DNA of 64,000 nt, taken from assembly GCF_015832195.1 (NCBI RefSeq), contig NC_052021.1:2852001-2916000 (forward strand), read 5' to 3'. Positions 11,461 to 23,079 of this stretch are shown in pieces. Below the pieces are notes generated by a model, which saw nothing but the letters and a program-made list of their open reading frames with translations, did not search any database and was not told where the DNA came from. Every line of letters begins with the position of its first letter. Within the stretch, counting starts at the first letter, position 1. The translations under genes and the position numbers were made by a program. This DNA is from Motacilla alba alba. Its lineage: Eukaryota > Chordata > Aves > Passeriformes > Motacillidae.

Positions 11461-12090
11461 CAAGGCTGACTCACCAGCTGTGATTGCTGCGCACTGGAAA
11501 GACTCCATGAGTGCTTTGGACGCCGACCAAAGGTTCCTCCCAGCCTGCTCGGGCTCCCTGCCCAGCATCTGTTTCTATTTCTCGCGACCCACTCTGCGTT
11601 CCGCCGCTCGGGCTGCGGCAGCGCGTTCTCCGTGCGGGGCCCCAGACCAGGCAGCCTCGCTCGCCTCCTCTGCTCCCCGCGTCTCGCTGCTTCCCCGGGC
11701 TCCGTTTGTCCAAACCGGCCAAAATCCCTGGCAGCCCGACATCGGCGTCACCCTGCGGCGGCAGCGGCCGTGCCCGGAGGGGCGGACCGGGAGCGGAGCG
11801 GCGGCGCCCGGAGCTCGGCAGCGGCTCCGGCACCGCGGGACCCGCGATCGGGAGCGCCCCGCTCGCTGCTCGGGCGGGCGGGAGGTGTCCGTGCCCGGCT
11901 CGGGGCTGGCACGGCACGAACCTGAACGCGCCTCGGAGCCCAAAGCGCTGCAGGCGCCGAGCGCGGGCAGCAAGCGCCGCATCCTGCGGGCTCCGGGGCC
12001 GAGGCTTCTCTGCCCTCTGTGCCAGGAGGCGCCCCGTGCTCGCAGGCAGGGAGCCCCAGCGGCCGTGCCGCCTGCGCTAGAACTGAGTGC
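11461..12090 (+). repeat. Orphan lectin-upstream fragment
   Basis: From about 11855 to 12075 the sequence is nearly the same as 18830-19045 in the region upstream of lectin copy 2, and as the matching parts of units 4 and 6. The part before it (11740-11850) resembles a scrambled GC element. No lectin exon follows; a pyrimidine tract interrupts the similarity at about 12080. Confidence 0.7.
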
Positions 12091-12094
12091 CGGC

Positions 12095-12212
12095 CTTTTC
12101 TTCTTTTCTTTTCTTTTCTTTTCTTTTCTTTTCTTTTCTTTTCTTTTCTTTTCTTTTCTTTTCTTTTCTTTTCTTTTCTTTTCTTTTCTTTTCTTTTCTT
12201 TTCTTTTCTCTT
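12095..12212 (+). repeat. (TTTTC)n microsatellite
   Basis: More than twenty uninterrupted pentanucleotide units on the + strand. The open frames through it (FSFLF / KRKEK runs) are artefacts of the repeat. Confidence 0.97.
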
Positions 12213-12350
12213 CTGGAATCTGAAGATGCCTCAGCTGCCTCCCTATTTCCTTCCTCTCTCACCTTCCAGGTCCTGTTCCCCAGACCTTGTTCTTTCCTTA
12301 TAAAACCCTTGATAACCCGTTCCCTACTTTTCCTTTTAAAAGTATATGTA
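12213..12350 (-). repeat. Short dispersed repeat beside the pyrimidine tract
   Basis: The reverse complement matches 40190-40345 in front of ECD, including tatcaagggttttataagg and the gaccyggaaggtgagagagg block. Both copies have a purine tract next to them, as in a retroposed element with a decayed tail. The family is not identified. Confidence 0.55.
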
Positions 12351-12936
12351 GATAATATGAACTTTTTAACTCTGTGGTTCGGGACAAACACTCTTTTTTC
12401 CCTTTCTTTGGAAGAGAAATGTGAGTCCTGAGACCCTGTGCCAATGCTCCCTGCATTTTATTGATGTTTTTACAATTAAACAAGGAGCTGATAAGATTGA
12501 CAAGGAAGATACAACTCAGGAGCTGGCCAGGCAGCAGCCTCCAAACTCTCTGGGGGATGACAAGAGCAGCAGGGTGTGCAGGCTGCTTTCCAGTGCGAGA
12601 TTAATCCATAATAACCTGCTCACTGACATCACAGTCACTTCTTAGAGGCCACTTGTTATTTCCCGAGGTGCAGGAGCCGGAGCGTTTGACCAAGCCCGGG
12701 CAGAATGATGGAGAATATTCCTGTCAGATTTCTCCTTCTCTTCCTGGGCCAGCAGGAGAAACCCATCCCGGTTCAGGGATTTGTTCCGTGTGACAGTGTG
12801 TAGCTCAGAGCTAAAGCAGTGCCCCGGAGCACGAATGATTTAATCTGCGCTGCCCCTCAGCCGTGCGAGGGCTGAGCAGGGCGCTGGGAAGTGGGGCCGA
12901 GCCCATTCCGGGCACTCGCACTCGGAGCTTGAGCCT
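12351..12936. other. No gene recognised
   Basis: Mixed composition, with short open frames only and no domain or repeat that I can name. Confidence 0.4.
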
Positions 12937-15080
12937 TTGGAGTCACCAGCGGAGACTGAGCTGCCTCTGTGCGCAGAGAGGGGAGACACCTTCCTCTGCA
13001 GGGAATGCTTTTCCAGCCGGGTTTTCCCTCTGACAGCTCGAGCCTCGCCTCTTCCAGAGCAGACCACGCTGAGCCCCCGGGGCTTTGCCGCTGGGAGCAC
13101 TGGGAGAGATCCCGGGAGCACTGGGAGGGAACTGGGAGCACAGGGAATGCCAGGAGGGAACCGGGAGGGAGAGTGGGAGCAGCGGCAGTGAGCGAGAAGG
13201 AGCCCTGGGAGGGATCTCGGGAGCCCTGGGAAGGAATCGTGCTCCCAGCTCCTGCCCAGCGCTCTCCCCATCCCTGCCGGGGCTTGCCAGGAAGAGGGAT
13301 ACTGGCAGGGAACTGGGAGGGAGCTGCTCAGCACTCTGCAAGGTGCAGCAGCCCCAGGGGTGACCAGTGAGGAGGGGGAAGTGCCCCCAGTCCGTCCACA
13401 GTGCCCCCAAGAAAGGGGGTTACGAGGAGAAAAGGGATTTAAACAGAGAGGGAAAAGCTTTTCTGTAATTGTGTTTGGACTGGGGAGGATCCCCCTTCAC
13501 CTGGGATTTGAAGGGTCTCAGTTGAAGGAAAGCTCACTTTTTTCCTTCATTATGGGTGCCTCACTTGGCGGGCAGTCACTGCTTTCCATGATTTTCATGT
13601 TGAAATGGAAGGAGAAACCCTTTATGCTGCTGCTTGAATGGAGGGAAAGAGCCCCATTTTCATCATCTTCAGGTTCAGGCTGAGGGCAAACACCGCTGTG
13701 CCTGGTCTGAAAGGGCTTCCCTTGAGAGGAACCTCTCGATGTGCCACTGTAAGAGTTCCACCGAGGGGGAGCCTCCATTTCAAGGGACCTTCACAGATGA
13801 AAAAGATGTCCAAAAGCCCCCAGAATGGTCTTTCGAGAAGGAGATTGAAGAGGAGAACTGCAATTCCTCTCAGTTTAGGAGGTTAAATTGAGGCAAATCC
13901 CCCTTGATTCACTTTTTATTCGGGATTCAGTTGAGGGGAGATGCTCATTATGCATCTTTTTCGGAGATGTAAATGGAGAGGGAACCTCCGTTCTGCCCTG
14001 GATTGGAGGCTTTGGAGTGGCGACAAGAGGGAGTTTGCCCTTGGTTTAATTCCTGCAGCGATTGAACTGGAGCGGTGAGGCTGAGCTGGCGCTGCCGGGC
14101 TGGCCTCAGGCTCTCGCTGGGGATGGCAAACGCCGGCAGGCACCGAGCAATGCCGCCGCACGCCCGGCACTGCCTGTGCCGCGCCCGCCGCGCCCAGCAG
14201 CGCTGGGAGCTCCATGGAGCAGCTCAGCGCCCGCTCCGCGCTCGGCCCTGCGAGCCCGGCCCGGAGCGTGGGCTCGGGACACATCCCCATGGTGGGGCAG
14301 AGCCGCTGCTCGGGCCCGGGGATCCTTTATCGCCCTGCTGCAGCTGCCAGGGGCCGAGGGCACAGTCCTGCTTCCCAGGCTGGAACCCTGCTGCTTCACC
14401 TCTCGCTCTCTTGCCATGCTTTGTGCCAGAATAAATTCAAAGAATTCTCCTGAGTCGTGTCCCTTATTCCGGTGACCGGTGAGTGATCTCTCCCTGGTCT
14501 TTGCCCATCCTCGAGCCTTTGCTGCTGTGTTCTGTTGCCTGCCCAGGGGCAGCAGGAGAGGCACAGAGCGCTTCTGCTAGCCCCGGGCACCTGGCCCGGC
14601 CCAGCCCAAGAATCCCTGCGGGAATTCACTGCTGAGAGCGCCGGAAGCGGCTTCCCCGGGGCTGCGGTTCTTCAGCAGCTGCAACAGGGTGGTGCCCTTT
14701 TTCTTACAACGGTTTTTTTTTTCCGGAAAAAGTCTCGATCTGACTCCTCCCCTCCTCCCTTCTCTCCGTCGCTCCTCGCTGCTTTCCCGGCACGCTGATT
14801 GCTCAAAGGGCCAAATCCCTCCCGCTCCAGGCAGTTTCTCTATCCTGGGGCTCCGTGCCCGCTGTGTCGGGCCGGGAGCGGAGCGGCGGCGGCACCCGGA
14901 GCCCGGCGAGGCGGCGGCGGAGCTCGGAGGCGGCTCCAGCCCAGGTGGGACCCGCGGTCGGCGCTGCCCCAGCTCGGGGCTCGCTGCGGGCGGAGGGGCC
15001 GCGGTGAGGGGCGGGGGGGTTCTGGCGGGTTCCTTGTGCCGGTGTCCCCGTGTCCCCCCTGCGCTGAGGCCGCCGAGGGA
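12937..15080 (+). repeat. Large low-copy repeat, inverted partner of 47400-49320
   Basis: The order of blocks here runs in reverse in 49320-47400: the gactgagctgcctctgtgcg block, the 13430-13890 block, a 13900-14500 block with AATAAA near 14430, a ggcaacagaac-type block (14500-14640), then GC element B. About 150 bp at 14655-14805 are present only in this copy. Open frames exist on both strands, but none is conserved as protein without also being conserved as DNA. Confidence 0.7.
14850..15080 (+). promoter_or_regulatory. GC-rich dispersed element B
   Basis: Same core and GTGAGG donor-like end as the elements in front of lectin copies 1, 2 and 4. No lectin exons follow within this block; the next lectin exon is 4.3 kb away, behind another element (C). 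Confidence 0.55.
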
Positions 15081-17269
15081 GGCACTGTAAGAGTTCCATC
15101 GAGGGGGAGCCTCCATTTGAAGGGAGCTTCACAGATGAAAACGATGTCCCAAAGCCCCCAGAATGGTCTGAATTGAGGGAAATTGAGGAGGGAACTGCAT
15201 TTCCCCTCATTTTAGGAGGCTAAACTGAGGAAAAGTCCCCCTTGATTTGTCGCAGTACAAACAGCCGGGACTCTGATTCTTCATCCGGAAAAGGCTCATC
15301 TTTGTTGCACAGCTCAGATCTTACAGGATTATCAGCTGGCACCGTGTTAGATCCAGCTGGCTAAAAATACTCTGACAGTTCATTGGTCAGCAAATGGCAT
15401 TTTCCATTTCCACTAAACCTCTCTGTTTTTGGTCAGTTTACATAGATTCTTCACTGATTCCCATGGGACAGATTTCTTGTTTCTGCAGATGTGAACGTGT
15501 TTTTCTTTACAGAAAATAGATTGTTCTGCAGACTGATTCTCATTCCTCTGATTCTCTTTAATGACAATTAACAGCCCAGCTGTGAGCTGCACCCAGCCCA
15601 ATCAGCAGGCCTAAACTGTGATATTATAAGGCTTTTCTTTTATAGGACTTCTACCTATATGTAACAATTCCCCTTTCTTTTTGTTAAAAAAAAGCTTATG
15701 CATTCTGATGTTAAAACAGTTTGTTTCTGTGAGATTACTGCCTTTTTAATGTTATTACTGGTTATCTATTAGCTCCAGGATAGGACACATGAAAGACAGG
15801 TTATAGTCAACAAAATACTCCAATTTTGCATTCTCAAGTACAGTCATGTCACTGACAAGGGTGTTGCAGCATGGGAGGACAGAAAGATAATGTCCAGTGT
15901 CTGTTAGGGAATGGAAACAAACGACCATAGTTCTGAAGTCCCCATGGCTGGCACTCAGGGGTCGTGCTGCCTGGGCAGGAGAAGTCCAGCAGCTGGGAAT
16001 GTTGACCTTGGCATCACTGAATGTCTGTCTGGAAGCCTGAGCAGGGCAGAGCTGAAGAGGGCTGGTAGAACACAATGTCAGGGTGGTAATGCTGTAGGAC
16101 AGAAGGCCTCTGTGGCCAAGCTGCCTCTCCAGGTCTCCAGGCACAGCCATGTGCTGGCAGTCCTGCCTCTGTCCCTGTCCTGGCCACCAAGGCTGGGTGG
16201 TGACAAGGTCACCTCTCTTCTCCCTGGGCCTCGCTGTCTCGGAGGCGATCCATGTCTGATCAGGTGAGCAGGTGACCCCTTGAAACCTGCTGCTGATAAA
16301 ACACAGGCACACTTCTCCCTCAGTTCATAAACAGCCAGGCCCTGCCATGGCACACTCAGCTGGAGATCCTCATGTGTGGGATTGGCCCAGCTGTGACCAG
16401 AAACAGCTGGATTTTACCCCAAAAGAGCCAGCCATTGGTTTCAAGCCCTGGGAATCCTTTGTTTAAGTCAGGCCCAGCCTGAGAGTTCCCCATCAGCCTT
16501 GGGTGTTTTCATGTTAAGCTGCCCAAGTTCTGCTCCCCAGTGCTTGCTTGTTTCCCCCGTATGGTTCCAGTTCTAGAATGTTCCACCCCTGAGTGGACAG
16601 ATTGTTGCTTCCCCTTTGTTTGGGGTCTTTGGGTCCTGCCCCTCGTATTGTGCACGGCCTCTCCACGTTTGTTGTTTCTCAGCCTTTGTTAAAGCTCTTT
16701 CCGGGTGGCTCCATGGAACCCGCTCCTTTTCCTTTTCACCACCCTCGCCTGAGGCAGGGAACCAGAGAGGTTTGGCACTGCCACCCTCACTGGGACACTT
16801 GCAGAAAAGCCTTTACAAATGCTTTTAGTATAAACGTTGCATTGTTCAGACATTCTTTAGGAGCCAATTCTCTTTCTTTTGGTTTTACAAATAAAATGCA
16901 TGTCTCCTGCTGTGAACATGAAGGGAACATCAAAACAAAACAATTCATGCAGTGAAACAAGAACCTGACAGCAATCAAGAGTGAGTCAGATAATACATGT
17001 AATTAATAACACATTCAGTGTGAAATCGGATGATTATCAATGTCTTAAACACTGCACCATCACCCAGAGCCTGCAGCAGCTGACCAACCTCGTTTCAGAG
17101 AGGACCTGGAGAGCCATTCCCAGGAAAGGTGTCCAAGCTCCCTTTAAAAACAGATCCAGCTGTCCTATTGTCAGAGGGTCAAATTGCCAAGCCAAAGAGG
17201 CTTGAAGAGAGTTTTGAGGCAGAAAACATCTGGGTTTGTTGGCCATTTTCCAAGCAGGTCCAGCCAGGC
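15081..17269. other. No gene recognised
   Basis: 15081-15240 repeats part of the 960-1085 and 13770-13890 segment. After that, AT-rich to mixed sequence with short open frames and nothing that I can identify. Confidence 0.4.
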
Positions 17270-18094
17270 ATTAGAAAAATGTGACATGTACATTGATCCA
17301 GTGTGTTTTAACATTGAGAAAAACTCACGGTAGCCGCAAATTTTAAGGAACCATACATTTCCTATGACTTTTTAAAGTGCAACTGTATGGAAAGAAACAA
17401 GAATTTAGAATTTGGCTGAGTGTCCAACAAACCGGGAGCTTCTTGAGATTGTATTTCGTGTAATACCATGTGGTAAATGTTATCAGCATTTCTGGTAAAG
17501 GAATTTGATTGTGCTGTGCTGCACATAATAATAACAATAACAATAACAATAACAGTCAGGCACTGCCTTTACCGCTTTGTATCCCTCCAGTAACAATTCT
17601 CAGAGAAATCAGAGTTCATGAAAAACACAAGATGAACTCTAAAGGAGCATTTCCACGCGTTTTTACGGCATTCTAACACAGGGAGCGTGCGGTTTCAGTA
17701 AGCAGGGGCAGGCAGAGCCCTTCGGGCAGATGCCCCGGGGGGCAGGGAGGTGGCCCGGGGGCAGCCGGAGCCGCCGCGCCGGGCACAGCCGAGCCCCGGG
17801 AGCGGGGAGAGCGCCGGCGGCAGCGAGGGGCGGCGCCCGCCACACCCGGGGTGGGTTTGCATCGCGCTCAGCTAATCCAAAGGGATTTGGGTTCTGACCC
17901 CCGCATCCGGGCTGGCAGCGGTGCGCGCTGCGAGGCCCCAGAATGGTGAAACAACCGAGGCCGCAGAAGGCAGCGGGGAGCGCCGGGGAGAGGGGACCGC
18001 GGTGGGGTCGGGGAGCTGGGCAGCCACGCTGCGCCTCCGAGCCGCGGCTGGCTGTGTTCCTGCCCACTGCTTGATCAGATCGGCTCCAATCTGC
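17270..18094 (+). repeat. 5' part of lectin duplication unit 2
   Basis: Counterpart of 2380-3190. It has an (ATA/ACA)n-like tract near 17528-17556. The GC-rich part begins at about 17670 and diverges from unit 1 after about 17835. Confidence 0.65.
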
Positions 18095-18318
18095 GGCGGC
18101 AGCGGCCGTGCCCGCTGTGTCGGGCCGGGAGCGGAGCGGCGGCGGCACCCGGAGCCCGGCGAGGCGGCGGCGGAGCTCGGAGCGGCTCCAGCCCAGGTGG
18201 GACCCGCGGTCGGCGCTGCCCCAGCTCGGGGCTCGCTGCGGGCGGAGGGGCCGCGGTGAGGGGCGGGGGGGTTCTGGCGAGTTCCTTGTGCCGGTGCCCC
18301 CGTGTCCCCCCTGCACTA
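18095..18318 (+). promoter_or_regulatory. GC-rich element C, candidate first exon of lectin copy 2
   Basis: CpG-rich core as in the other copies. A donor-like GTGAGG begins at 18256 after gggccgcg. The next good acceptor is the ttgcag ending at 19414, which opens the exon holding the ATG of copy 2, so a non-coding first exon spliced over about 1.16 kb is plausible. The transcription start is not visible. Confidence 0.5.
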
Positions 18319-18675
18319 AAATTGCGCAGTATGGAGACTCTGGGCGGCATCCCTTGAGTTGGACAGACGCAAGAAGCTTCCGTCAAAAAGCTGTTAAGAC
18401 ACCACTGGCTCCTTCCCCTGTTCCTAGGTCTGTTCCCGTGTCCCTGAGACACTGCTCCCTGTTCCCCGATTGGCCCTTACCTTTGTACGGCCCCGAGACC
18501 AGGGGCACCCCTGGCCCCACGGGACAGAGTAACCTGGACGCTCCGTGTGTGTGTGTGTCTGCGACCTGAACATCTTACCAGGTGGCTGAATGAAACATCT
18601 GTGGATGGCACGCAGAAGCCCTTTTTCTTCCTCACCCTGGACTTTACTAGCAGCTATTCCGGCCACAACAGTGGA
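18319..18675 (+). mobile_element. Insertion shared with unit 6
   Basis: In unit 4 the GC element runs straight into the lectin upstream region. Here about 355 bp lie between them, and the inverted counterpart at 63640-64000 has the same insert at the same place. It carries a short (GT)n at 18546-18560 (CA-rich at 63765-63788). The element type is unknown; an LTR is possible. Confidence 0.55.
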
Positions 18676-19414
18676 AAAAGTGGCTGCCCGCGGTGTCCCC
18701 CGTGCCCGGATGGCCGGGGCCGAGCCGGTGCCGCGGCAGCGATGGCTCCCGCCGGCTGCTCTCGCCGGGACGGAGGCGGCTGCTCCGTGCCCGGGACGCT
18801 TCCCGGTCGTGCGGCAGCGGGCTCGGGGCCGCTGCTCGGGCGGGCGGGAGGTGTCCGTGCCCGGCTCGGGGCTGGCACGGCACGAACCTGAACGCGCCTC
18901 GGAGCCCAAAGCGCTGCAGGCGCCGAGCGCGGGCAGCAAGCGCCGCATCCTGCGGGCTCCGGGGCCGAGGCTTCTCTGCCCTCTGTGCCAGGAGGCGCCC
19001 CGTGCTCGCAGGCAGGGAGCCCCAGCGGCCGTGCCGGCGCCCGGGGTGGCCGCGCTGCAAGGCGGCGGGGCAGGGAATGCGGGGCACGATGGTCAGCAGC
19101 CCGGGGCTGCTGCTTCTCGGCCCTGGGCAGGCGGACTCCGAGCCGCAGCTGCCCTGGGCCAGCAGCAGGCGGCAGCTCGCAGGCGCTGTCAGCGCCTGTC
19201 CCGGCACGGAGCTGGGGCTGCAGCGGCTGCAGAGCCCCAGGGGCCGGGGCTGCGGGCACAGCCGAGCTCCCGGAGGCTGCGCTTGGCTCCGCCGCTGCTG
19301 CTGCCGCAACTCTGGGCAGCGGCGACAGCGCAGCCGGAGCTGCCACCGCCCTGCCGAGCCTCGGGCTCCCGCAGGGCCGGCAGCAGCACTGACCGCTCAT
19401 CGTGTCCCTTGCAG
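18676..19414 (+). promoter_or_regulatory. CpG-rich upstream region of lectin copy 2
   Basis: Nearly identical to the inverted 62906-63640 (copy 6) and 46663-47395 (copy 4), and in part to 29075-29480 (copy 3). All frames on both strands are largely open because stop codons are rare at this GC content. It ends in a clear acceptor (tgtcccttgcag). I read it as promoter or intron, not as coding. Confidence 0.5.
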
Positions 19415-19483
19415 GGTGCCACCAGCGCCGCTGTAAAGCTGCTCCCGAGGCCGAGCTCCCAAAGGCTTTGCCGGCGCTCCTGG

Positions 19484-20899
19484 ATGGGTCGGGAGCAAGG
19501 TGCTGATTGTTCCAGGCAGAGAGATGGCGGCTGTGAGCTGGAGGAGAGTGAAGTCCGCTCCATTCATGAGATGGTGAATGAGCCCCCGGAGAACAGATCA
19601 GCAACAGGGAATACACTCAGAAGATTCCTGGGTGAGTGCAGAGCCACCCCTGTGGCCTCTAGGGAGGGGCCAGTGTCCCCTCCCAAGGCCAGGGCTGGCA
19701 GGTGTGTGGCTGTTTTCCGAGGTGTGGAGGAGGCCTGGTGCTCTGCTGGGCCCCATCAGTGGCTGGCAGCAAGAGCCCCAGCTGCCCCCAAGGCTGTGCA
19801 GCTCTCCTGCTGCAGCCTGTGCCCACAGCTGTGTCCCTGGCTGTGGCCAGAACTGTGTCCCTGGCCGTGCCCAGGCTCTGGGCTCTCTGGCTGCCAGCTG
19901 AGCGAGGGCCACACTGGCTGAGGGCTCCCTGCTGTGCTCCCTGGGCAGGGGCTGAGCAGATTGCAGGGCCGGCTCTGCTTCTGGCAGCCAGCAGCTCTTT
20001 CCTGCTCCAGGTGAACGGCTCAGGCGCCATCCCGTGGGCACGGCGCTGCTGATCCTGCTGCTGCTCCTGCTGCTGCTGGCTCTGCTGGTGGCCTTGGCTG
20101 TGCTGGCAGGTAAGGCAGGGGCAGCAGCCTGGGCCCAGCCCCTCGGGGCAGAGCGGGCTCCCTGCTCCCTGCAGAGGGCAATGCTCAGACCTTCTCCTCT
20201 TGCCCCTGCAGCTCCGCAGGCTCCAGTGACAGCTGCCACTCCACAGTGTGTTCTGGGCTGTCCCTTTGACTGGGTTGGGCACAAGGGGGTCTGCTACTAC
20301 TTCTCAAGGGATTACGGCACCTGGGAGCAGGGTCAGGAGCGCTGCTCCGGGCTGAACGCCTCCCTGGCCATTGCCAAGGATGAGGGGGCCATGGTGAGTG
20401 AGGGGCTGCGGGCGGTGCGGGCTGGCTGAGGGCAGCCTGGGGGTGCTCCTGGGCCGGGCTCGGGGCTCGTAGGGCTGGGGGTGCAGCCCCGGGCCGGGGC
20501 CTTGCAGGGAAGGAGCCCCGGCGTGCGGGGGCAGCCCCGGGCACGTGTACCCCCGAGGGGCCGGGGCAGCTGCCACTCCTCTCTCCCGGGCAGGATTTGC
20601 TCTTCCGCCTCCGCGGGAACGGCGATTACTGGCTCGGGCTGCGCAGACGGGGCCAGCGCCTGCACTGGGGGGACGGCAGCAGCTACAGCTGCCGGTGAGT
20701 GCCGGGGAGCCGGGCAGGGCCTGGCCGGACAGGGGCACAAGGTGTTCCCCTGGCAGCCAGCGCTGCCTCTGCTCCTCCCTGCAGGGTTCCTGTCTTTGGC
20801 GATGCCGAGTGCGCGTACCTGGCTGACGATGGATTCAGGAGTGGGAACTGCTCAAATCCGCGGCCGTATGTCTGCAACAAGGCCCAAGCTCCCCTGTGA
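19484..20899 (+). CDS. CLEC2-like C-type lectin receptor, copy 2
   Basis: Coding exons are 19484-19631, 20011-20109, 20212-20393, 20594-20694 and 20785-20899. Together they make 645 nt and 214 residues with all GT-AG boundaries and phases 1, 1, 0, 2. Residues 1-49 are the cytoplasmic tail, RLRRH then a leucine-rich span at about 60-82 gives type II topology, and the lectin domain is about 95-214. Visible landmarks are C95, C99, C110, C127, WLGL at 156-159, C186, C199 and C207. The EPN/QPD and WND sugar-binding motifs are absent, as is usual in CLEC2 proteins that bind protein partners such as NKR-P1 receptors. The start is chosen because copies 3, 4 and 6 have ATG at the same point, and a one-base insertion just upstream in this copy only makes sense in a 5' UTR. 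There is no ITIM in the tail. An AATAAA lies at 22025-22030. Confidence 0.88.
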
Positions 20900-22880
20900 C
20901 GGGGGCTGCAGAAAGGACCTTCTCCACGCTGGGCAGTGCCAGCTTCCCCTCTCAGCCCAGCCCAGGAATGTCCTTCCTCAGCTGCACCCTGTGCCTCAGC
21001 TGCACTGCCACCCTGTGCCTCAGCTGCACTGCCTCTCAGGGTGACCTCAGTGCCTGTCCATCCCCAGAGCCAGCGCTGGGCTGGGGCTGCAAAGGAAACG
21101 TCTCTGCAATCCATCCTGCCACCCATGCTGCCTGCAGGGAGTGCACTGCCCTCATGACAATCAGCGCAAATGGGAAATCCAAATCGCCCTGGCCTCTTGG
21201 AAATCATCACACACTGGTTTTAATGTGACACTTTTGGACAGTCCATGGAAGGGGAAGAAGAGGTGCTGACACATGGTGAGGAGGAATCCCACATTGATCA
21301 TCAGGCACCTGACTGTGAGCAAGGCTCTGTCAGCTGCTGCCTCTTTGTCGTCCTTGGAGGAGGGACGGTCGGAGCTGCTGCTTGGGGAAGGGAATTCCCT
21401 GCCCTTGGCCATAACCCGGCCCAGAGGCGCTTCTCCTGCCGTGGGGCGAGGCTGTGCCTGTGCGAGCAGCCCCGCACGGGCCCTTCCTGTCCCCCGTGGT
21501 GCCCGAGGGCCCTGTCCCCCTGCTCGCTGCCCGGGACCCTGCGCTCGCCTCTCCCTGCCCTGCCCAGCCCCGGCTGCCGCCAGCGCCCCTGCCGGCCGCG
21601 CCCGGAACTGCAGCGAGGGGCGAGCGCTGCGGCCGGGCCGGGCCGGGGCTGGGTGTGCGCCTGCGCGGGGCCCGCGCTGCGCTGGGGCTGGATGGAGCTG
21701 CTGCAGCAATGGAGAGCGTGCGGGACTGAGGGGTGATTTTTATACTAATGAAGGATCTCTATGAGAGCTCCTTAATTTCACAATTACAATAATTCGGAGG
21801 GAGGGGGTAAACATTTTCCATTGCCAGGGAGGCTCCTGCCTTCCTTAGCAGACACCTGTCCTTCAAACCAGAACACCCCATCCCTCTGTGCCCCGGTGTG
21901 GGGAGAAGGGAGGGAGGGATGGAATAGGGGATAAAGTGGAGCCCAGGAAGGAGAGATCAGTGTGGGGAAGGTGCATTTTTAGGAATTTTGGTACTTCTCA
22001 TTCAGTTGCTTTCATTTGTTTGATAATAAATTCAATGAAATTTAATTTCCCCAGTCCGGACCTGTTCTGCCCAGGATGGGTGAGAGATCTCTGGCTGCCT
22101 TTCTGGAGAGCCCCGAGCCTTTGCTGCTGTGTTCTGTTGCCTGCCCCGGGGCAGCAGGAGAGGCACAGAGCGCTTCTGCTGGCCCCGGGCACCTGGCCCG
22201 GCCCAGCCCAAGAATCCCTGCCATCATTCCCTGCACCATTCCCGGCCCCACGGCGGCTCCGGCTCCGCGGGCAGGCGGCTCCAGGAGCTCCGAGTGGGCA
22301 AAATGGGAGCGAGGGAGAGGAGGCAGCTGCTGCCAGCGGGTGAAATGTCTTTGCTGCCGGCTGGCAGGGAGAGGAGCAGGGAGAAAGTGGTGCCAAGGAA
22401 AGGGCAGAGAAAGAGGGACAAGGCTGGAGCGGTGGAAGGCAGCGGGGATGGCCATGGGGCAGGCGGGCATTTTGCTTTCCAGCTCTGTGGCAGGAAACCA
22501 GGAGCTGTCAAATCCCTGCAGGAAAAGAGGGCAGAAATAGCAGGTGGTGGAAATCACTGACAATTGGGATTCATTTGATCTGCCTGACCTGCAAAGCTGA
22601 CAGACCCTGAGCACTGCCAGCGTTGTGATGTGTCTTGCCCTGCCCCTCCCCTGGCTGCAGCAGCGCCTCTGGACACGGGCCCCGGGTCTCTGAAGGAGCT
22701 GCCCCGAGGCACAGGGAGGTGCTGCTGCAATAAGAGTGAGAGAATAAAATAACCAGAATAAAAAGCTGCCCCACCTGCTCTCCTCCACCTGGTAACATTA
22801 AAAGAGCTGCCCTGAGGCACCGTCAGGGCTCAGTGCTGGGTAAAAACTGTCATGGGAAAGGCTGGGAGATGTGAAGGGAA
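20900..22880 (+). repeat. Conserved 3' segment of lectin unit 2
   Basis: Same arrangement as after copy 1, but it also contains a 340-bp CpG-rich block at about 21400-21740. That block is almost identical to the inverted 26790-27090 beside copy 3, which groups units 2 and 3 for this part. A 22076-22560 block with open frames on both strands is shared with units 1, 3 and 6. Confidence 0.7.
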
Positions 22881-23079
22881 TAAAATTCAGAGATTGGTAT
22901 GAAATATTCTAAAAATACTGCACCAGTAGTAAACACTGCCGTCGTGTGACAAAAACCAGCTGTATTAAGGGTCTGTGAGTCAGGCAGGACCAGCGTTGTG
23001 CTTCCTCATTCACTGAGTAGCGGCCGATTATAAGAGGCCCTGAGAGAGTGCAGAGAACAGAGAGCAGACAGACAGTAGC

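Noticed and set aside
12077..12391. Lysine/glutamate-rich open frame
   Set aside because: Translation of the (TTTTC)n microsatellite.
13916..14290. Open frame shared with 48042-48371 (possible gene in the inverted repeat)
   Set aside because: No domain, low-complexity Ala/Pro/Gly composition, and opposing frames are equally open.
18590..19921. 443-codon open frame running through the upstream region into lectin exon 2 of copy 2
   Set aside because: The region is very GC-rich and other frames, including antisense ones, are also open. A clear acceptor (ending 19414) interrupts it, and the lectin start ATG is supported by the other copies.
22042..22788. Open frame repeated in units 1, 2 and 6 beginning MEESRWGSFLF (possible small secreted protein)
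   Set aside because: It looks like a signal peptide at first, but conservation is at DNA level in all frames and on both strands. The frame breaks at different points in each unit and the partial copy in unit 3 lacks the start.
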